Shown here one piece after another: positions 12,801-27,162 of a DNA stretch of 64,000 nt. The translations under genes and the position numbers were made by a program. Each line of letters starts with the position of its first letter. Position 1 is the first letter of the stretch. The notes beneath the pieces are model-generated. The model saw only the letters and a list, made by a program, of their open reading frames with translations, made no database searches and had not been told where the DNA came from. The stretch is from Tubiluchus corallicola (taxonomy: Eukaryota > Priapulida > Priapulimorpha > Priapulimorphida > Tubiluchidae): the NCBI GenBank assembly GCA_030141605.1, contig JAQGDQ010000169.1, forward strand, positions 186,001 to 250,000, read 5' to 3'.

Positions 12801-15800
12801 GCCAAATACTCTAGAAAAATTACGTATTACTAACCCTTAGTTTTGCATTGTTCCTGCCCATCTAGCTGCTTTTTTTGGTTGCTTTCAAGCATTTACAATT
12901 TGTAAAATTTTGTCTTCTTTGATCAGATCACTTTGTTTATTTGACCAAGTTCCTTTTTTGGCAAACTTATAACTTAAGCAAGAATGAATAAAGAAACTTG
13001 AAACGAGTAAAGCTAGGAATTTAAAGTTAAGTTTTCAGTTCTTTGTGCTTAAAAAATGTCACTTATTTGACCAGTTTCAAAGTCTAAAACAAGTTATTGT
13101 AAATTCAAGCAATTTATTGAATTACTTCTTATTTTTGAACTTTTGAACAAATGAATGGTCTGGACTAGTTCATTGAATTACTTATGCAAATTGCTTTCAT
13201 AGTGAAATGAACATTAACATGAGAAACTACCTTGTTTAAAGCTTACTATGTTAGGAAATTTCAGCTTTAACAAAATGCACTCTTTGCTTAAAAACTTAAA
13301 ATTTGAAAATGTTTAGTTTTTGAAGGAATTAATCACTTTCAAATCGTAACGTTTCTGTATTTTCATTCACACATCCACAGGCTCAGCGACTTTGTGTGAA
13401 ATGTGGTCAGTCATGGCGTGCTGCAACTTTGGAAGGCTGGAAGTTATTCCATGATCCAAACTATTCCAATAATTCAACTGTTCAACCAAATGAGGGCAAT
13501 CCAACTCGTGATATTTGGAAGGCTGTATGTTGGAGAATGTGTGAAGAGGTATACTAAATAATTGATTGTTTCGAGTATTTTTTTGTTGCTGTACAAGTGG
13601 TCATATCCTTTTTATCAAATGTTATGAAATTTAGGGTACCAAAGAAATGTGTTTAATTGCTTTGATTGTTGATGTTATTCTGCTTTTTCATTTGCTGATT
13701 TTGACATTCTTACTGCTAGGTCCTAAAATCTTTTTTCTTACCGCTAATATTTAAGTGCAAGAGTGACTTTCCATGGCAACTGGGTGTCCCTCCTTAGTCT
13801 AACAGTTTAGACGTCAGCATAATCATAATGGTCTTTTCTTTGTTTTTAATGCATTGCGTTTTTTAGTTTTGGAAATTGCTCAAGATGAAAGGTTTATCAT
13901 GCCTCAAAGACATGTGTAACCCCTTAAGTGGCACACAATATATGCATTTTTACCATATTTTAGCTTGTCTGCTGCTGTGTTAGCATTATTTTAATTTCCA
14001 ACTGGAACTCATCTTGCTAGAACAGTGAGCATGTTATAGGATACATTAGCTGGAGAAATTAGAACATTCATTCCTATTTAGAATAATTCTCTCAATTTAG
14101 TCCTATTTAATCATGTAGCACTAGCTATGTAAAAAATGCATAGGATTTTATGATGTAGTGTTTAATACTTGTTAGTGCTGTGCTTTCTTAATTTAAATGT
14201 TTTAGTGACAATTTGATATGTTTAATCTTAACTTCCATGCATACATTGATTTATAATTTCAGGAGCGGTATCACTTGTATGAGCGTGCAATCTATGCAGC
14301 GCTAAGCGGAAATCTTAATGCAGTCTTACCTGCTTGCGTAACGTGGGAGGATTGTCTCTGGGCTTACTACAGAGTGATGGTTGATACCCGTATTGAGCAG
14401 GAGATAAGAACCACCAGCATTCGATCGCACGAAAGTTTGCCACCTGCTTACTACAGCAAAGTGTAAGAATTACTAGGTTATGAGTAGAATTTGCAATTCC
14501 TTGGCCCATTAGAAACAGCATATCCAGACTGGGACTGATAAGTATGTGATCCGTCATGATCGGCTGAGATCGTAACTGACTGAGTATGAAATAAAAATGA
14601 CGGGAAAATATGATCGTACTGCAGTGTATACGATTCAGCATGTAAAAACATTGTTTCCTATTTACTTTCTACTTGTCTTGTTTTATTCTTTGGTCTATTT
14701 TAAACATTGTCTTGTTTTATCAGTGCCTGTGTGGTGAGTACAATCTCAGTAATTTGCATACAATCATCCTGGCAGCAATCACATGATTACTGATTTCTGG
14801 GCCTGCTTTGTCAACTCACGTTAGGCCCACAATACACATGATTATGCTAAACGTATCAAGCATAACACAAAAAAATTGTGATATGTACTGCAGACAGTGA
14901 TATCATGTACAAATGCAAGATGCTACACGTTTTATTTTTATGAGGCTGCTGGACGAGCAAAAACGGTAGCTAGCTGCTGTTTCTCTTATGTATACGGTAG
15001 ATAATATTACAATATTTGCAATATTTGCTGCAATTTTTCAAAATGAATGAACAAGCCGTTTAATTGTACCTTAGAGTAACCAGTACATGGAGAGATTGGT
15101 TTCTCGAAAATGTGACTGCTGTTTTTATATTGAATTTTCTCCAGTAAGCTATCAGGTGTTTTCATTGGTATGTGGGGATAATTAAAAAAATTCTCTTCGT
15201 CAGCTCTCACCAGACACAAAGTTTGGTTGTCACACCATGGCACGAACTCAATTTGTCAACCATATGCACTCATTAGATGGACGTTTCACAAACTTGTATC
15301 TATTAACATTATCAAGTTTTACAATAGGTGCAGTTCATTTCCATGCTTTGTACATTTTATTAAAATAATTAAAGGTGTAACATTCCATTGTTATTTTGCA
15401 GACTTACTCCAGAGTCGATTTTTGAGGAACTGCAATCAAGCTCGAAGCAGGTGCAAATTTATCTAATTCAAACTTGTCCAAAAACTGAATCTAGCATGAG
15501 AAGAAAAATTAATAATTGCAAATTTAAGAGAATATGATAATTAAAAGAAATGGTTAATTTTAGCAAAAATCATGTTCATCCTCAAGTTCTTAAGAAAGCT
15601 CATTTGTAACCTGTCGCACTAAAAAAGAAATGAAGTATAAACTATCCATGTTTTTATCACTATGACGGCTGCATTTTATTGCTTAACATATGATGATACA
15701 TTTTTTGTTAATTTTGTTTTCTATTTGTACTCCTACTCAATCTTACAATAATATTTATCAGCGCCTGACCTATTATGCTGAATGTTGCAAAATTAGTTTT

Positions 15801-18800
15801 TTAAACTCTTCATGTTGCACCACATACAGCTTACTACAGAGACAGTCACAGCTGTAATTAAAAAAATGAAAATTGCTATCATTGCTGTTACTGTATTAAC
15901 ATAATGCTTTGTTTACTAAACTACTTGAAGGTAAATTACTACCTTGTCCATGTAAGCTACTTGTAAAATGAATGCCAAATTTGATATCATTGCTTATCAA
16001 GTTCAAAAGAAGTTTGTTTATCTTATACCTTGTTGCAGGGTATTGCTGAAGAGTGCTCTACACCATTTCATGTTATTCAGAAATGTATAATCCTCAATGA
16101 TATAGATATGCTACTAGATGAACTTGATGATTGGCTGGAGGATCATGAGAAGTATCCACAACCACAGTTACTTCGATTTATGACTCACTTGGTAATCTTC
16201 CTCAAAGTGGTTGGATTAGAAACTAAGGTATTGCAATTAATCATCTTTATACGCTGTTTTTTCACTTTTGTGTTGCAAATGTGGAATTAAATTGCAAATA
16301 TCTGGCCAACTTTTCTACTGCATGTGCATGACCAGTAGTCAGTGCTCAATGAGTACTTTTAAAAATAATTTTCTTTTCATATAATTATAGCTAAAATAGA
16401 TATTTCATATAATTATATTATTAATGTGGCTCACATTATGGTTGGACAGAGTGTAAACAAATCCCCAAGTAAATTGGAATTTTAAACACAAAGTGCTTAT
16501 GCATACAGGAGTTTAACATTATATTGTTTATGAAAGACAGTAATTTTTTATTCACTAATTTGTTTGCAGTTTTAAAAATCTGTCTGAACAAAAGAATGAC
16601 TAAAAGTTTTTTAATCTTCTGCATGTAAAAACTACTTTGCTAGTGGTAACTGATAATTTTGGTCTCGTGATTTCTGTCGAAGGCTGACACTTGAGGCATT
16701 TCAACTCGTTGGTTTAAAGAATAATGTTATGTGATACGTCAATGTGTATTCCTCATTTTTGTTAATTAACAGTGCTTCCTGCTTTGAACAATCTATCTAT
16801 CACCAGGTACTTTTTAGTTTGGAACAGCTTACAGCTGAATTGATTTTTGTTTGATTCGTGAATTTTTGAAATTGAATAACTTAATTGTATTATGTTGAGC
16901 TTTGATTTCTAATAATGCCTTTTCTGACAATTCTAAATTTTTTAGGATGAAGTTTGTGTTTCTGTAATAGAAGCTTATGTTCAGGTGAGTATAATGTTTT
17001 GCAAAAAAATAAAGTACATATTATGTACATACATGGTACACAGTAAATGAAATGACACTACTTTGAAAGCCTTTGTTTTTGAAACTTAGCACACATGTTA
17101 AATTTTTATGTAAAGTATACTGATTAGCTTATTCACTCTTTATATGGCCTTCCTGTTTTAAATACTATTGCTGGGCTTTTTGGCACCCTTAATGCATTTG
17201 CTGAAAAAATATTAATGTGTATAAAGCTGTTGTTTATCCCATTTTTCCATCACTCCATTGCTCTTCTCTCGCATGGCTATTGGCATAAAAATAAGCATTA
17301 GTTGCCAGTATTTGTTAATGTTTTTATTAACTGTGCCTGCTAATACAAACCAAACTTAGTGACATAGAAACATACTACCTATAGCATGTTTTATGTAGCT
17401 TAAATTTTCTTCTTGTACAGATCTGTTGTTAATACTGACTGATGTTGAATGTATTTCATGTTCGAAGTCTTTCAGATATAAGGTGTGGTTGTTTATATTT
17501 TCATTGGTGTTTTTGTTTATCGTGTAATTGCGTTACCCAAGCAACAAACGCTTGTTGTGAACATTAATTAACATGTTTTTATTTGCAGTTTTTAATTAAC
17601 AAGAAGTACAAAGAGCTTGTTGCATTTTACGCATCCATGCTTCCTCAGGATGGTCAGGTTTATTGGTACGCAAAATTTCTTGAAGGTAAGCAAACATTGT
17701 TTTGTCCACTTTTGTAAAAGGTAACTGCACTATAGGATAAAGGTTGGATATAATTATTCTTACTGAGTTATGGGTTTTTAGCCTTTAATCTCTTCAGTTT
17801 GCTATTGGTGTTCAAAACGAAACTTATTTCTGAGTTATGCTATCGAATTTTACAGATGATTTCTGGAGTAATATATGTGTTAGCTGTAGACTAATGCTTT
17901 TGGATGTTGATAAACAAGAATGTACCACGAGCTTGCAAAATATTTTTTGTTCCTGTTTATTCATTATTTAGACATTCGTGGTACTGATGAAAGGAGAAAG
18001 TGCTTAACTCTTGCCAGTGAGGCTGGTTTGGATGTCCCTGTTATCGCAAAAAGAGTGGTAGAGAACATACGTAATCGTGACATTTCTGAACTAACATTTG
18101 CGATAGCTGAAAGTAGCGCTACTCTTGATACAGCCACGTCATCGGTATGTTGAACATTTTTAGTTAATTATTGTGAGCTTTCTTGCATTAAATGAGTTGT
18201 AAAATTGTGGCAATGCCTATAACAAGTCAGCTAAAGTGAACATGTTTTTATAAGTGCTGGCATAACTAATCCTTGCTACTCCTATCAAATAACCAGCAAT
18301 AGTTTTCTTGTTTTGTATTCATAACAGAGAACGACTATGATTTTAATATTTTGTTTCATTTGTACAAATAATTATTCAGTGTTAACTATCGGTATATTTT
18401 CTTTTTGCTGTACATTTAAATTAATACAATGACATTAAGTTAATTTTGAAGTAGTTCACTAGATACACAGTTTCAGATACTTCTGATTTACATAAAGAAA
18501 AGCATTTACTCACGCTTTAGCATTCTTATTGTGTGGCATTATCGTATATCACATGAAATGAGGTTTCTGTTTCTATGCAGAGCGATCGACAGAAAATTGA
18601 AGCAATTGACTGGTTAGTGTTTGATGAGACGCAAAGAACAGAGGCAGTGAAGCAAGCTAATGCTATTATGCGCATGTTCTTAGGTGACGACTATTTACAT
18701 CACTACTTGTTATATTTTACATCATTAATTGTTTGCTTTAATTTTTTTGGGTGTTTTAGCTCTTAGAAAAAAGGTTTCTGTTGGACATTTTTGTAATTAG

Positions 18801-21800
18801 TGGTGCGTATTGAGATACTTAAACTTTGAGACACTTGTTGACAAATAGACTAGATGCCAAGTGCTAGTCTTAGATGCCTTACTTGATATCACGGCAAACT
18901 TATATCAAGTTTTACAATAGGTGCAGATACAGCAGGTCACTGTATCTCATAGTATGTAAGAGGCAAATGCTTATTTAAAGCTCATCCCATTACTAGTGTA
19001 GTAGTTACTAGTGACTAATGCAATATTTTTTGTTTTTGGGTTGCAGGACTTAAAAAGCACATGGCAGCTAAAGAAGTGTTTCATAAAATTCCCAGTGATT
19101 CTATTGACGTCATAATGAGACTCACCCAACTGCGGGTACATGCTGAGATATTTTTGCAAAATGTTAACATATAATTCTTTAACTTAATAATTTATAATTG
19201 CTAAGATGCAGAGACTGTAATAAGTAATCATAATATTTTTTCATCAGAAATTTTTTTAAAAATCTGTTGTAGGATCTGTATGAAGTTGGGAGTATGTGAA
19301 AATCAATGAAAATTTTGATAAAATATTTTTGTGTAATTAACAAAGTGAAGTTAACTCTTAAAGTTTGTTTAAACATTAATTTGTAGAGTGGAAGCACTGA
19401 CTTATCAGCAGAAGATGATAATGCAATTAGAGAATATTTGTGCATGCAAGCATATTTGGTAAGCTATTTTTTATGATCTTCTCTTACTGTTAAACTTTTA
19501 ACTGTTACAACTGTGATTTGACTTACAAAGTTAAATAACTTATTGGCTGCCCCAGTAACTGTTAACATTCTTAATAATCTGTCAAATTACGAAAGAGTAA
19601 CGTTACTTTGCACATTTTAACTGGTATATTGTTTTCATATGTAGATGCAAATGAAAGAGAAGTATCTGTTATTCTTCTTGAAGCAAGTTCGTTGTAGTTC
19701 GTAGAGAAATAATTTTCTGATAAAGAAGCAAAGAAAGTCCACAGATAAGGCTCTGCAAAGAAAATTGATTTTTAAGCAATTATTCTTCATTTAGTAATGT
19801 CCATGGATAATTATATTAAAAAGTAGTGCAGTAAAGCAAGTGTTCTGTCCTGGGGAATTTTAGTGCTTACTATATTTACTACTTAGACAAGAGCAGCAGT
19901 GTGAGTATCTTCCATAAAAGATGCCAGGTGAGCAATAGATAGCTGGGTTGGCCCCAAATTTAGCCGCGACTAGATTGACAATATGATTTTAGTATTTATG
20001 AAGTAGCTTGATGTCATAAACTGAGGAAACTGATGGAAATTAATAACTGAAAACCCCATTGATAAAACTTCATATTAATGTTGGTTGCAGGCAAAGGACT
20101 AGTTTATTTTTAGATATTTTCTTTGTGATCACATGCAAAGTACTGAGAAGTTTATGGGTTTTTGAAGTACAAATTATATGTGTTGCCATCACAATTGAAA
20201 GCTGCTAAAAACCTAAATTATAAAAAACATTATTTTCTAGAAAGCAATGTGATTTTTCTATAATTGTTTGTGTTTTGTTGTAGGATGCACAGGATTCCTT
20301 TAATGACTGGTTTGAACAGTTTCATCATGGCTCGCCAGAGAAGCCAGTATTGGCAAAAGGTGCAAGCTTTACCGAGAGTGTTACGTATGAACATAAATTA
20401 AAGCAGTACGAAGCTGATATGCAGAGGTGTGTTTCACTAATTTTTATTTTTTCATGACTCTACTGAACAGTTTTATAACAATTTGGTAAAGCATATTTTG
20501 GCTGTACGTACTTATTGTGGTAATTATTATCCAAACAAGTCAAAGTTTAAAGCCGGTTTTTGTATTTAGTGAGATATGATTAGTTCTTAAACTCTAGAGC
20601 AGGACATTGATGCTGTAGGCAGAGGTGATGTGTCTTACATCACCATGATTCATAGTCTTCGGCTTTCTGTGTAGTGTTTTATAATATGACTGTCTGCCTG
20701 TTTTACTATGAGCAATCTCTGGATTGCTTCTGGTAAGTGGTTTGATCATCGTTCGACACACATAAGTAAACATGCTACTAGACTGCAATTTTTTGGTAAT
20801 TATTCTGTTTCTTGAAAATTAAAGGATTATCTGAAATGGTTAATGTACTTGCTGTATATGCAATTTTTGCACAATAATGCAGAATACATACAGTATTTGT
20901 AGGTCTGTATGTGAAAGATCTGCATAAGGAAACTGTGTTTATTTCACAAGTATATTTTTAGTAAGGTATTGTTTGGAGAGTCTTATCTTTGTATTGTCTC
21001 TTCATTTTTTCTGTACTGTATTACTTGCACTGATGTGTGTTTTTTATTATGCAGATGGACCCATTCAATTAAACTTCAAACGAAAGCCACCACAGATAAG
21101 CTTTTTAATGTCTTACTGTTTGCTGGTGGATGGCTGGTTGATCAAAGAATGGTATGTAATTAAAATGTTCGTTCACTTTTTGTGAATAAATTTATACTTC
21201 AGTTAGCAGTCATGTATTTGCATTTATGCATTGTTTTATAGGGCGTCGTTAGTTTAGTTTTTTACAAATTCCAAATTTCCAAAGGCTGGTGATGAAAGAA
21301 TGTTTTGTAAAAGCTTAAATATATTAACAGTTTCTTCCTCATTGGATCAAAATTTCTTATATATTGGCTTGATGTGGCAGCAACTGCCTATACTTAGCTT
21401 TATTAAATTTTACATTTTTTGGGTGATTTCAACCTATATCTTTTGAAATTCAAGTAATAACAGATAACCGTTATTTTCCTAATAACAAGATCGTTGCATT
21501 TTTAGAAAGTCTATTGTATTTCCAGGACTGTGAGTTAGATGAATGTCGTCAGAATCAACTTGATTTGTTACGACAGTTGTATATTCCCATGGTAGCTGTT
21601 CTAATTCACACAGTATTGCAGTCAACCAAGCAGTATCAAGAATGTCTTCAGCTAGCTGACTACGTAGCTTCAGAGAAGTATCAGTTGTATAAGGTAACAT
21701 AGATTTTCATTGTTGAGGCTTTCTCATTTTAGGACATATTTTACTCTTTGTATTTATCAAATAGACGAGACACCAGTGTGACCTCACCAAGTACATTTTT

Positions 21801-22362
21801 TTAAATTGCCTGTTTTAGGAGTCATTAGATATTTGTTTAGATATGCTATAACAACAGTGTTACTTAAAGATAATTTCTTACCTGTTTTACCTACCTACAG
21901 TCATTTGCTATCTACTTGTAAACAAAACATGCATAAGTATTTGGTAGTTTCACATTTAAAAAACTGCTGAAGTATTTCTTGCTCTTTCGACACTTAGTAG
22001 CATACCATTCTGCAAACATTTCTGTGGATCAACTTCTTTAACTGATGGCATTCGGTGTAGCACAACTGCCTGTATGTTATTAAATTTTAATTTTTTTTGG
22101 ATGTGTTTTTGTATTGTTGTACTAAAAAGTAAAAAGCGATCATAAGTAGCTTGGATTGGTGGAAATCCTGCCTTGTGACAAATTTAACAATTTATTCAAG
22201 ACACACTTAAAATGTAGAATTACACTTAACTGAACTTATTTCAATTTGCAGGCATTCAGAAAAGAAGAACTGAAGAAGTTTTTGGAATTATTACGAGAGT
22301 CTTCTCTTCACTTGCTTGCAGAGGAAAATGATCCTTTGGGATACGGTTCAGAAAATCAATAA
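6900..22362 (+). CDS. Nuclear pore complex protein Nup107 (25 exons, N-terminus missing)
   Basis: Nup107 is a scaffold subunit of the Nup107-160 (Y) complex of the nuclear pore, needed for pore assembly and mRNA export. Exons: 6900-6968, 7166-7239, 7479-7538, 7799-7865, 8190-8281, 8604-8795, 9824-9895, 10575-10666, 11804-11882, 12179-12229, 12659-12721, 13381-13548, 14263-14462, 15402-15450, 16039-16227, 16946-16984, 17589-17685, 17972-18144, 18581-18683, 19047-19135, 19387-19458, 20284-20426, 21055-21151, 21526-21693, 22252-22362 (stop). All junctions are GT-AG and codon phase is kept throughout, giving about 869 codons against about 925 residues in human. Diagnostic blocks are [45 protein letters not shown] and [12 protein letters not shown], all typical of the alpha-helical Nup84/Nup107 fold. 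The first listed exon begins mid-codon, so at least one upstream coding exon is missing from the model. No truncation or frameshift seen. Confidence 0.95.
8796..9823 (+). other. NUP107 intron 6 (largest early intron)
   Basis: Non-coding by phase analysis. The exon ending at 8795 uses a GTAGAT donor and joins the exon starting at 9824 in phase 0. Short ORFs at 8982-9230 and 9248-9454 have no recognisable similarity and are probably chance. The other NUP107 introns are similarly AT-rich, and I saw no RNA gene in them. Confidence 0.6.
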
Positions 22363-24150
22363 TCATGACTGTTATAATAAACAATGAGTGACAAAGTCAC
22401 TGTAACTTCTTGCAAACATAGACACCTACACATGGCAATTATGTGGGTCAATTGCATTTAATGTATTTGAGAAGATTCTTCCTTCAAATGAGAAATCTCA
22501 AGGCAGGTGTCTTGTTTCCCTTGTTATTTGCCGTAGGAAAACAGTCAAGGATATGGCAAAATGTTACAGTGTTGAATGTTGACATTATGCCCCGAAAGTT
22601 GGTGTATTCTATTGATAACAAAGAGAACACATCTTTGATCTCTGTGCAAAAGGTATTTTGTCTTAAACTTGTATTGCTAAAGGTATCACCTTTGTGGTCA
22701 AGAAAACGTTTTCTTACTTAGTTTGTGTTTGGTTTGAACCACAAAGAATAATTAGTATTCAGGCTTGTATTGTTTTTATAAATATATATATATATTGTAT
22801 AAAGGTGACATCAGGTGGAAGATTTATCGAAGACTGAACCAAATAATTTATCATTTCTGATACAGTCAAACCAAAAACCTTGTCATTAGTCTATTTGAGA
22901 CAGGTGGTAAGGTAATATCTTTAGATATTAACAGCTAATCTACCTTAGGATCTTCAGTCATTTTAGTAATCCTAATGTGTATGCCATAAGTTTGTAATGT
23001 TAGTGTAATGTAAGGTTTGTAGTGTTGAATTAGGAAGACATGTACATCTTAGTTTACTAACTGTTGTTACATTCCAGTACAAGGGCTCTCTTAACACATT
23101 ATAAGCCCCCGGACAAAGCAGTGCACTGGGGCCCCTACCTACATGATCACTCACAAGAATAAAAATGTAAATGATCGATAAAATTAAACGTATATTTACT
23201 GTAATGGTACGTCGAACAAAATCAATGTCCAAACATTAAAAAAACATGCTGTACAGCAAAGATACATCAACACAAACGTTTGATTAGTGTCAAAGTCCAC
23301 CTGTAAGACAATAACAAATATTAAAAAAATATAGTTTAGTATAGTACTTATTTATTGGCAGCAAGATGCAACATACATAGATTAGCATGCTCGTGCCCAG
23401 CTTCCCCGTGTGTTAAAATGGTCCCGTCGAGTACAAAAGGTCTACCTCTATCAACATCAACAAAATGAGAAGAATCCAAGAAGCCTGTTCATGTGCACTG
23501 CAATCATGCCAGAATATATATGTATACCCGCCACAATTCTCCTTGATGTGGAAGTGCATCAAACAGTTGTATGTATGAAGTCTGTAAATATATAGTAACT
23601 AATATTCTTTTGCCAAAAAGCTGTTGTTTTGATTATTCGTAGCAGTTTTTATACCAGCATTTCAATGTAAACCACAGAGCTGGCATTACAACCAGGTACT
23701 CTGTGTACAATGAAAACAGTAATTGATGTTAGCAGTATTTCCTATATTTAATCCCACCCGGAAAGTGGGATAAGTCATTTTTTCTGATTTGAAAACTTTT
23801 TTGAGAAGAAAACTTCTACATTTTTGTGAACTCTTTTTGTAAAGCCGGTATTGTAATAAAAGTTAGAGGTATTTGTATATGTAATCACTTGTTTGCAGTC
23901 ATTGGTAAATTTGCCCTGGCAATTAATTATGGTATCAGTCAACTGTACTGGTTAGAACAATTGCAAAGCAATTGTAGTCATAAGGCAATAAACAAAAAAA
24001 CACTAGCCAAAGTGTAAAGAAAAAATTCTGTGAATAGCTGGCTTAAAAGCTATTGTAATAATTCTCCACAAAATATTGTTTTAATTGTAAAACATTTAGT
24101 GAAGAAACTAGAATAAAGAGCTGAGGAATTAACTTTAAAGGGGCGAATTG
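22363..24150. other. Intergenic and NUP107 3'UTR
   Basis: Begins with the NUP107 3'UTR. An AATAAA lies at 22376-22381, only 14 bases past the stop, so a more distal poly(A) site is likely. The rest has short ORFs without recognisable domains and an (AT)n run near 22785. No gene recognised. Confidence 0.5.
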
Positions 24151-26267
24151 ATGTGTTTACAATTACGTAAAGCAGCAGAAAACCCTCAAAATTATAAAAA
24201 CAGAAGCAATGTGCATAAGTCCATGAAGGTACATGTGGGTGATGATTATAATTATTTCATTCGCACTTATAGTTGCTCAGCATGGCAACTAGTTACATAT
24301 GGTTGTTATCTTATCAAACAAACATGTCTGATGGGCGTTCATTACTGGTTGAGGCCGGCAGCATGTGAACTGATTAGTTAGTAAGTTTGTTCAACATGTT
24401 AATGTGTCTGTGCAATTTGAGATTGTATTCCAGTTTAATGGTTAAAAAAATATACGGATTTGTGTGTAATACATCTCATTATTAAAGCAAGAATGAATTT
24501 GAAGATGATGTGGATAAATCCAATTTTGTTTTAATTACGAGTTTTGGTAATCAAATCAAGTGGGTCGCTGGACTAAACATACTGCACATGGAGCCAAATA
24601 CTATTGTGGCAACACTCAGAAAGCTTGGCATTCGTGATAGTTGGAGAGCCTCAAAATACTACAAGCATGATCCTAATGTGCAGTATCAAAGTGGACGTGG
24701 CAAAGCTTCAACAAATATTAACAAGAAAGCAAAACAAAATGTGCCATCTTTGAAGAAAGGAAAAATAAGTGATGTGATGACTTCACTTGTTGAATGTAGA
24801 CTGGAATCAGAATCTTCTTTACTAGATGCGCTGTCAATTAGCAGTTTGACAGTTAAAAAACAACGTAAAAATTACTCTTCAGCTTGTCAACCTGTCCGAA
24901 GTGCCAACTTTAGTGCTTTAACAGAACATGTGGCTAAGCAACAAAAAATCAAACAAATAGCTGATATGCCAGGCGAAATAAAACAGGGAAAGGCTGTTTC
25001 ATCTTTAGAATTAAGTGCAAAAAAGATTAAGACAGCGGGGAAGCCAAGTAAGAGAAAAACTGTGTTGGAAAGTGTGTCAAATAAGTGTTCAAGTGAAAAG
25101 TTTAAATCTCTGATTCAGGAGCAACCAGAAGTGGGAAAATTAGTTCGTAAAGAAGAGACAGGAAGTATCAAGATGGAAAATCACATCAATCCAAGAGTAG
25201 ATGACATGCGAGCAGAAAATGTTCTAGAACAGTCAAGCAAACAAACTAGCATAACAACAAATGAGTCAATTAAAAAAAGTGAAGTAAATGATCAATTACA
25301 TACACATGTTACTTTAGACTTAAAAGAAGATTTGCTCGTAGCATCAGCAAAAGTAGATCATGTCGCACCTATTGAAAAACCTAATACAACCGGTATGAAA
25401 AATAGGCGAGCTAGTGTTTCCAGTTTCATGCGACCAATCAGAAAGTCAAGCGGTGTAGTTGCACCGTTTCTAGAATACAGAACACGAAGCATTGTCGCAC
25501 CATGGCCGCCAAAACGGCGCATGAGCATCGCAACACTGCAATCTATGAACCAAAGGCTGAGCAATGAACTTTGTCACAGCAATACTAGTTCCACTGCAGA
25601 AATCTTTAAAATTGCGAGAAAGAAATCCGTAGGAGTTGGCTCACTGGAAGCATTAGCCATACCAAAGAACAAACAGTTACAATACTTTCACAAACAAACA
25701 CCAACTGAAATAGTTATGAAAACGGAGGACAGCAAACCTCAACAGAATGATGAAGATATCGCCCATCCAGTTAACATGACGGATATTGAGCTTAAGATCT
25801 ACAAATTCCTCTCATCTTGTTCAAAAGGCTTAACTGCTCCAACACAAAAAAAGAAACCAAGCTCAGCTCCGCAGCACCAGCGTAAAAGGAGTAGAGTCTA
25901 TCATCAGCCAGTAGTGCATCACCTCGGCAAGTCTTGGTTACCTGTGCAAATGATGGCAACTTCAACTCAGACTAGTTTTGGTGAAATTACACTGGATGAC
26001 TTACAGCCAAAGTTACGACTGCCACCTTTTACGCTGCCCTCCATCTACAGTGGAATACCAACTCCAATTTCAAGAGTAATGAGCAAAGCAAGTGAGTCTC
26101 AGTTCGACGAGAAGAAATTTGTGAATTGGGAGGAACTGAAACAAACTCGTTACTTGAGACCACCTTCAAGACAGTTTTCTAAAGAGAAAACCAAGAGTGA
26201 GAGTGGTTCAGAATTCAATGTTAAGCAAGTCCATTTAACCAATACTTATGCAAATATTATGTTCTAG
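24151..26267 (+). CDS. Unrecognised basic protein, about 669 aa, two exons
   Basis: I do not recognise this family. Exon 2 (24488-26267) is the longest uninterrupted coding stretch in the window. It is in frame from an AAAG acceptor just after a TAA, and has no good ATG near its start. A phase-matched exon 1 (24151-24380, GTAAGT donor) ends in two bases that complete a Tyr codon across a 107-bp intron, giving 2010 nt in frame. The N-terminal part is rich in aromatic residues and Cys (for example GVHYWLRPAACEL). The middle and C-terminal parts are Ser/Lys/Thr/Gln-rich and look disordered, with basic clusters such as KKKPSS and QRKRSR. The C-terminus carries a proline-rich stretch (LRLPPFTLPSIYSGIPTP). 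No membrane segment or signal peptide stands out. It might be nuclear from its basic patches, but that is a guess. Exon 1 is less certain than exon 2. Confidence 0.6.
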
Positions 26268-27162
26268 ATGCCCCATATGATTTGTTAGACGTCTAGTATA
26301 TTTTTAATTAAAAATGACATTTGCACAGACACTGAAATTATTCAGCCAGTTTATTTAGAATATCACAAGTGACATCACATTTTTCGTATTCGTAGTTGTT
26401 ATTTGAAATGTATCGATTTGTTTGTAGTGGTCAGCATAGAGGAACAAAGTACTAGTTTCCGATATGGTGTAAAACTAATTTAGTTAAACCAGTTCGAGTA
26501 TTGCATTGAGGGAGACTTAAGTATGATATTTCTAATGTGAAACGAATTTGATTGGCCAAGTAGTTTTATGTAATCTAACAAATATAATAGTCTATAAATG
26601 AAGATTATATGCTAGTTTTTCTTAGAAAATTTTTTTATTATCGTCCATAATCATGTGAACGCTGCTGCATGTCAAATAATTGTCTGACACTTCTTAATTC
26701 AATTCGATAATCATCTGGCTTTTCATAACAGCCTGTCACAAAACACAAAGTTATAATTAATATTTCTTAGTTTGACTTTAGCTGTATTGTTTACTAGATA
26801 CAGAATAATGCAAGCAACTCAGTAATGACTAATAACAAATTCTTTCTAATAGAATCCTGAAATCCTGACAGTGAAATGTTAAAGAAATACTATATCTGGA
26901 ATTGAACAGTACAACAGTATATTTGAAATAAAAAAACTGTGCTTAACGCACAATTATATATCCAGTACTGGTTCTCTGACTAATCACTGCCCCTCTCCAT
27001 ATGGCTGAACACACAGCCAAACTCATTTTTTTTACTTCTACCTAAAATTCTGCACATGAGAAGAAAGCTTGTACTACCTTACTAAATTCTCATTTCTTGA
27101 CATTTTGAAAAAAACGATTAAAAGCAGAATTGTAAAACAAAGGAAAAAGTTCCTAGTGTAAT
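26268..27162. other. Convergent intergenic region
   Basis: Lies between the stop of the unrecognised plus-strand gene and the stop of NOP56 on the minus strand. It should hold both 3'UTRs. A TTTATT on the plus strand near 26350 could serve as a minus-strand poly(A) signal. No other feature seen. Confidence 0.5.

Noticed and set aside
25358-25564. Minus-strand ORF inside the unrecognised gene
   Set aside because: Shadow of the longer plus-strand coding frame.
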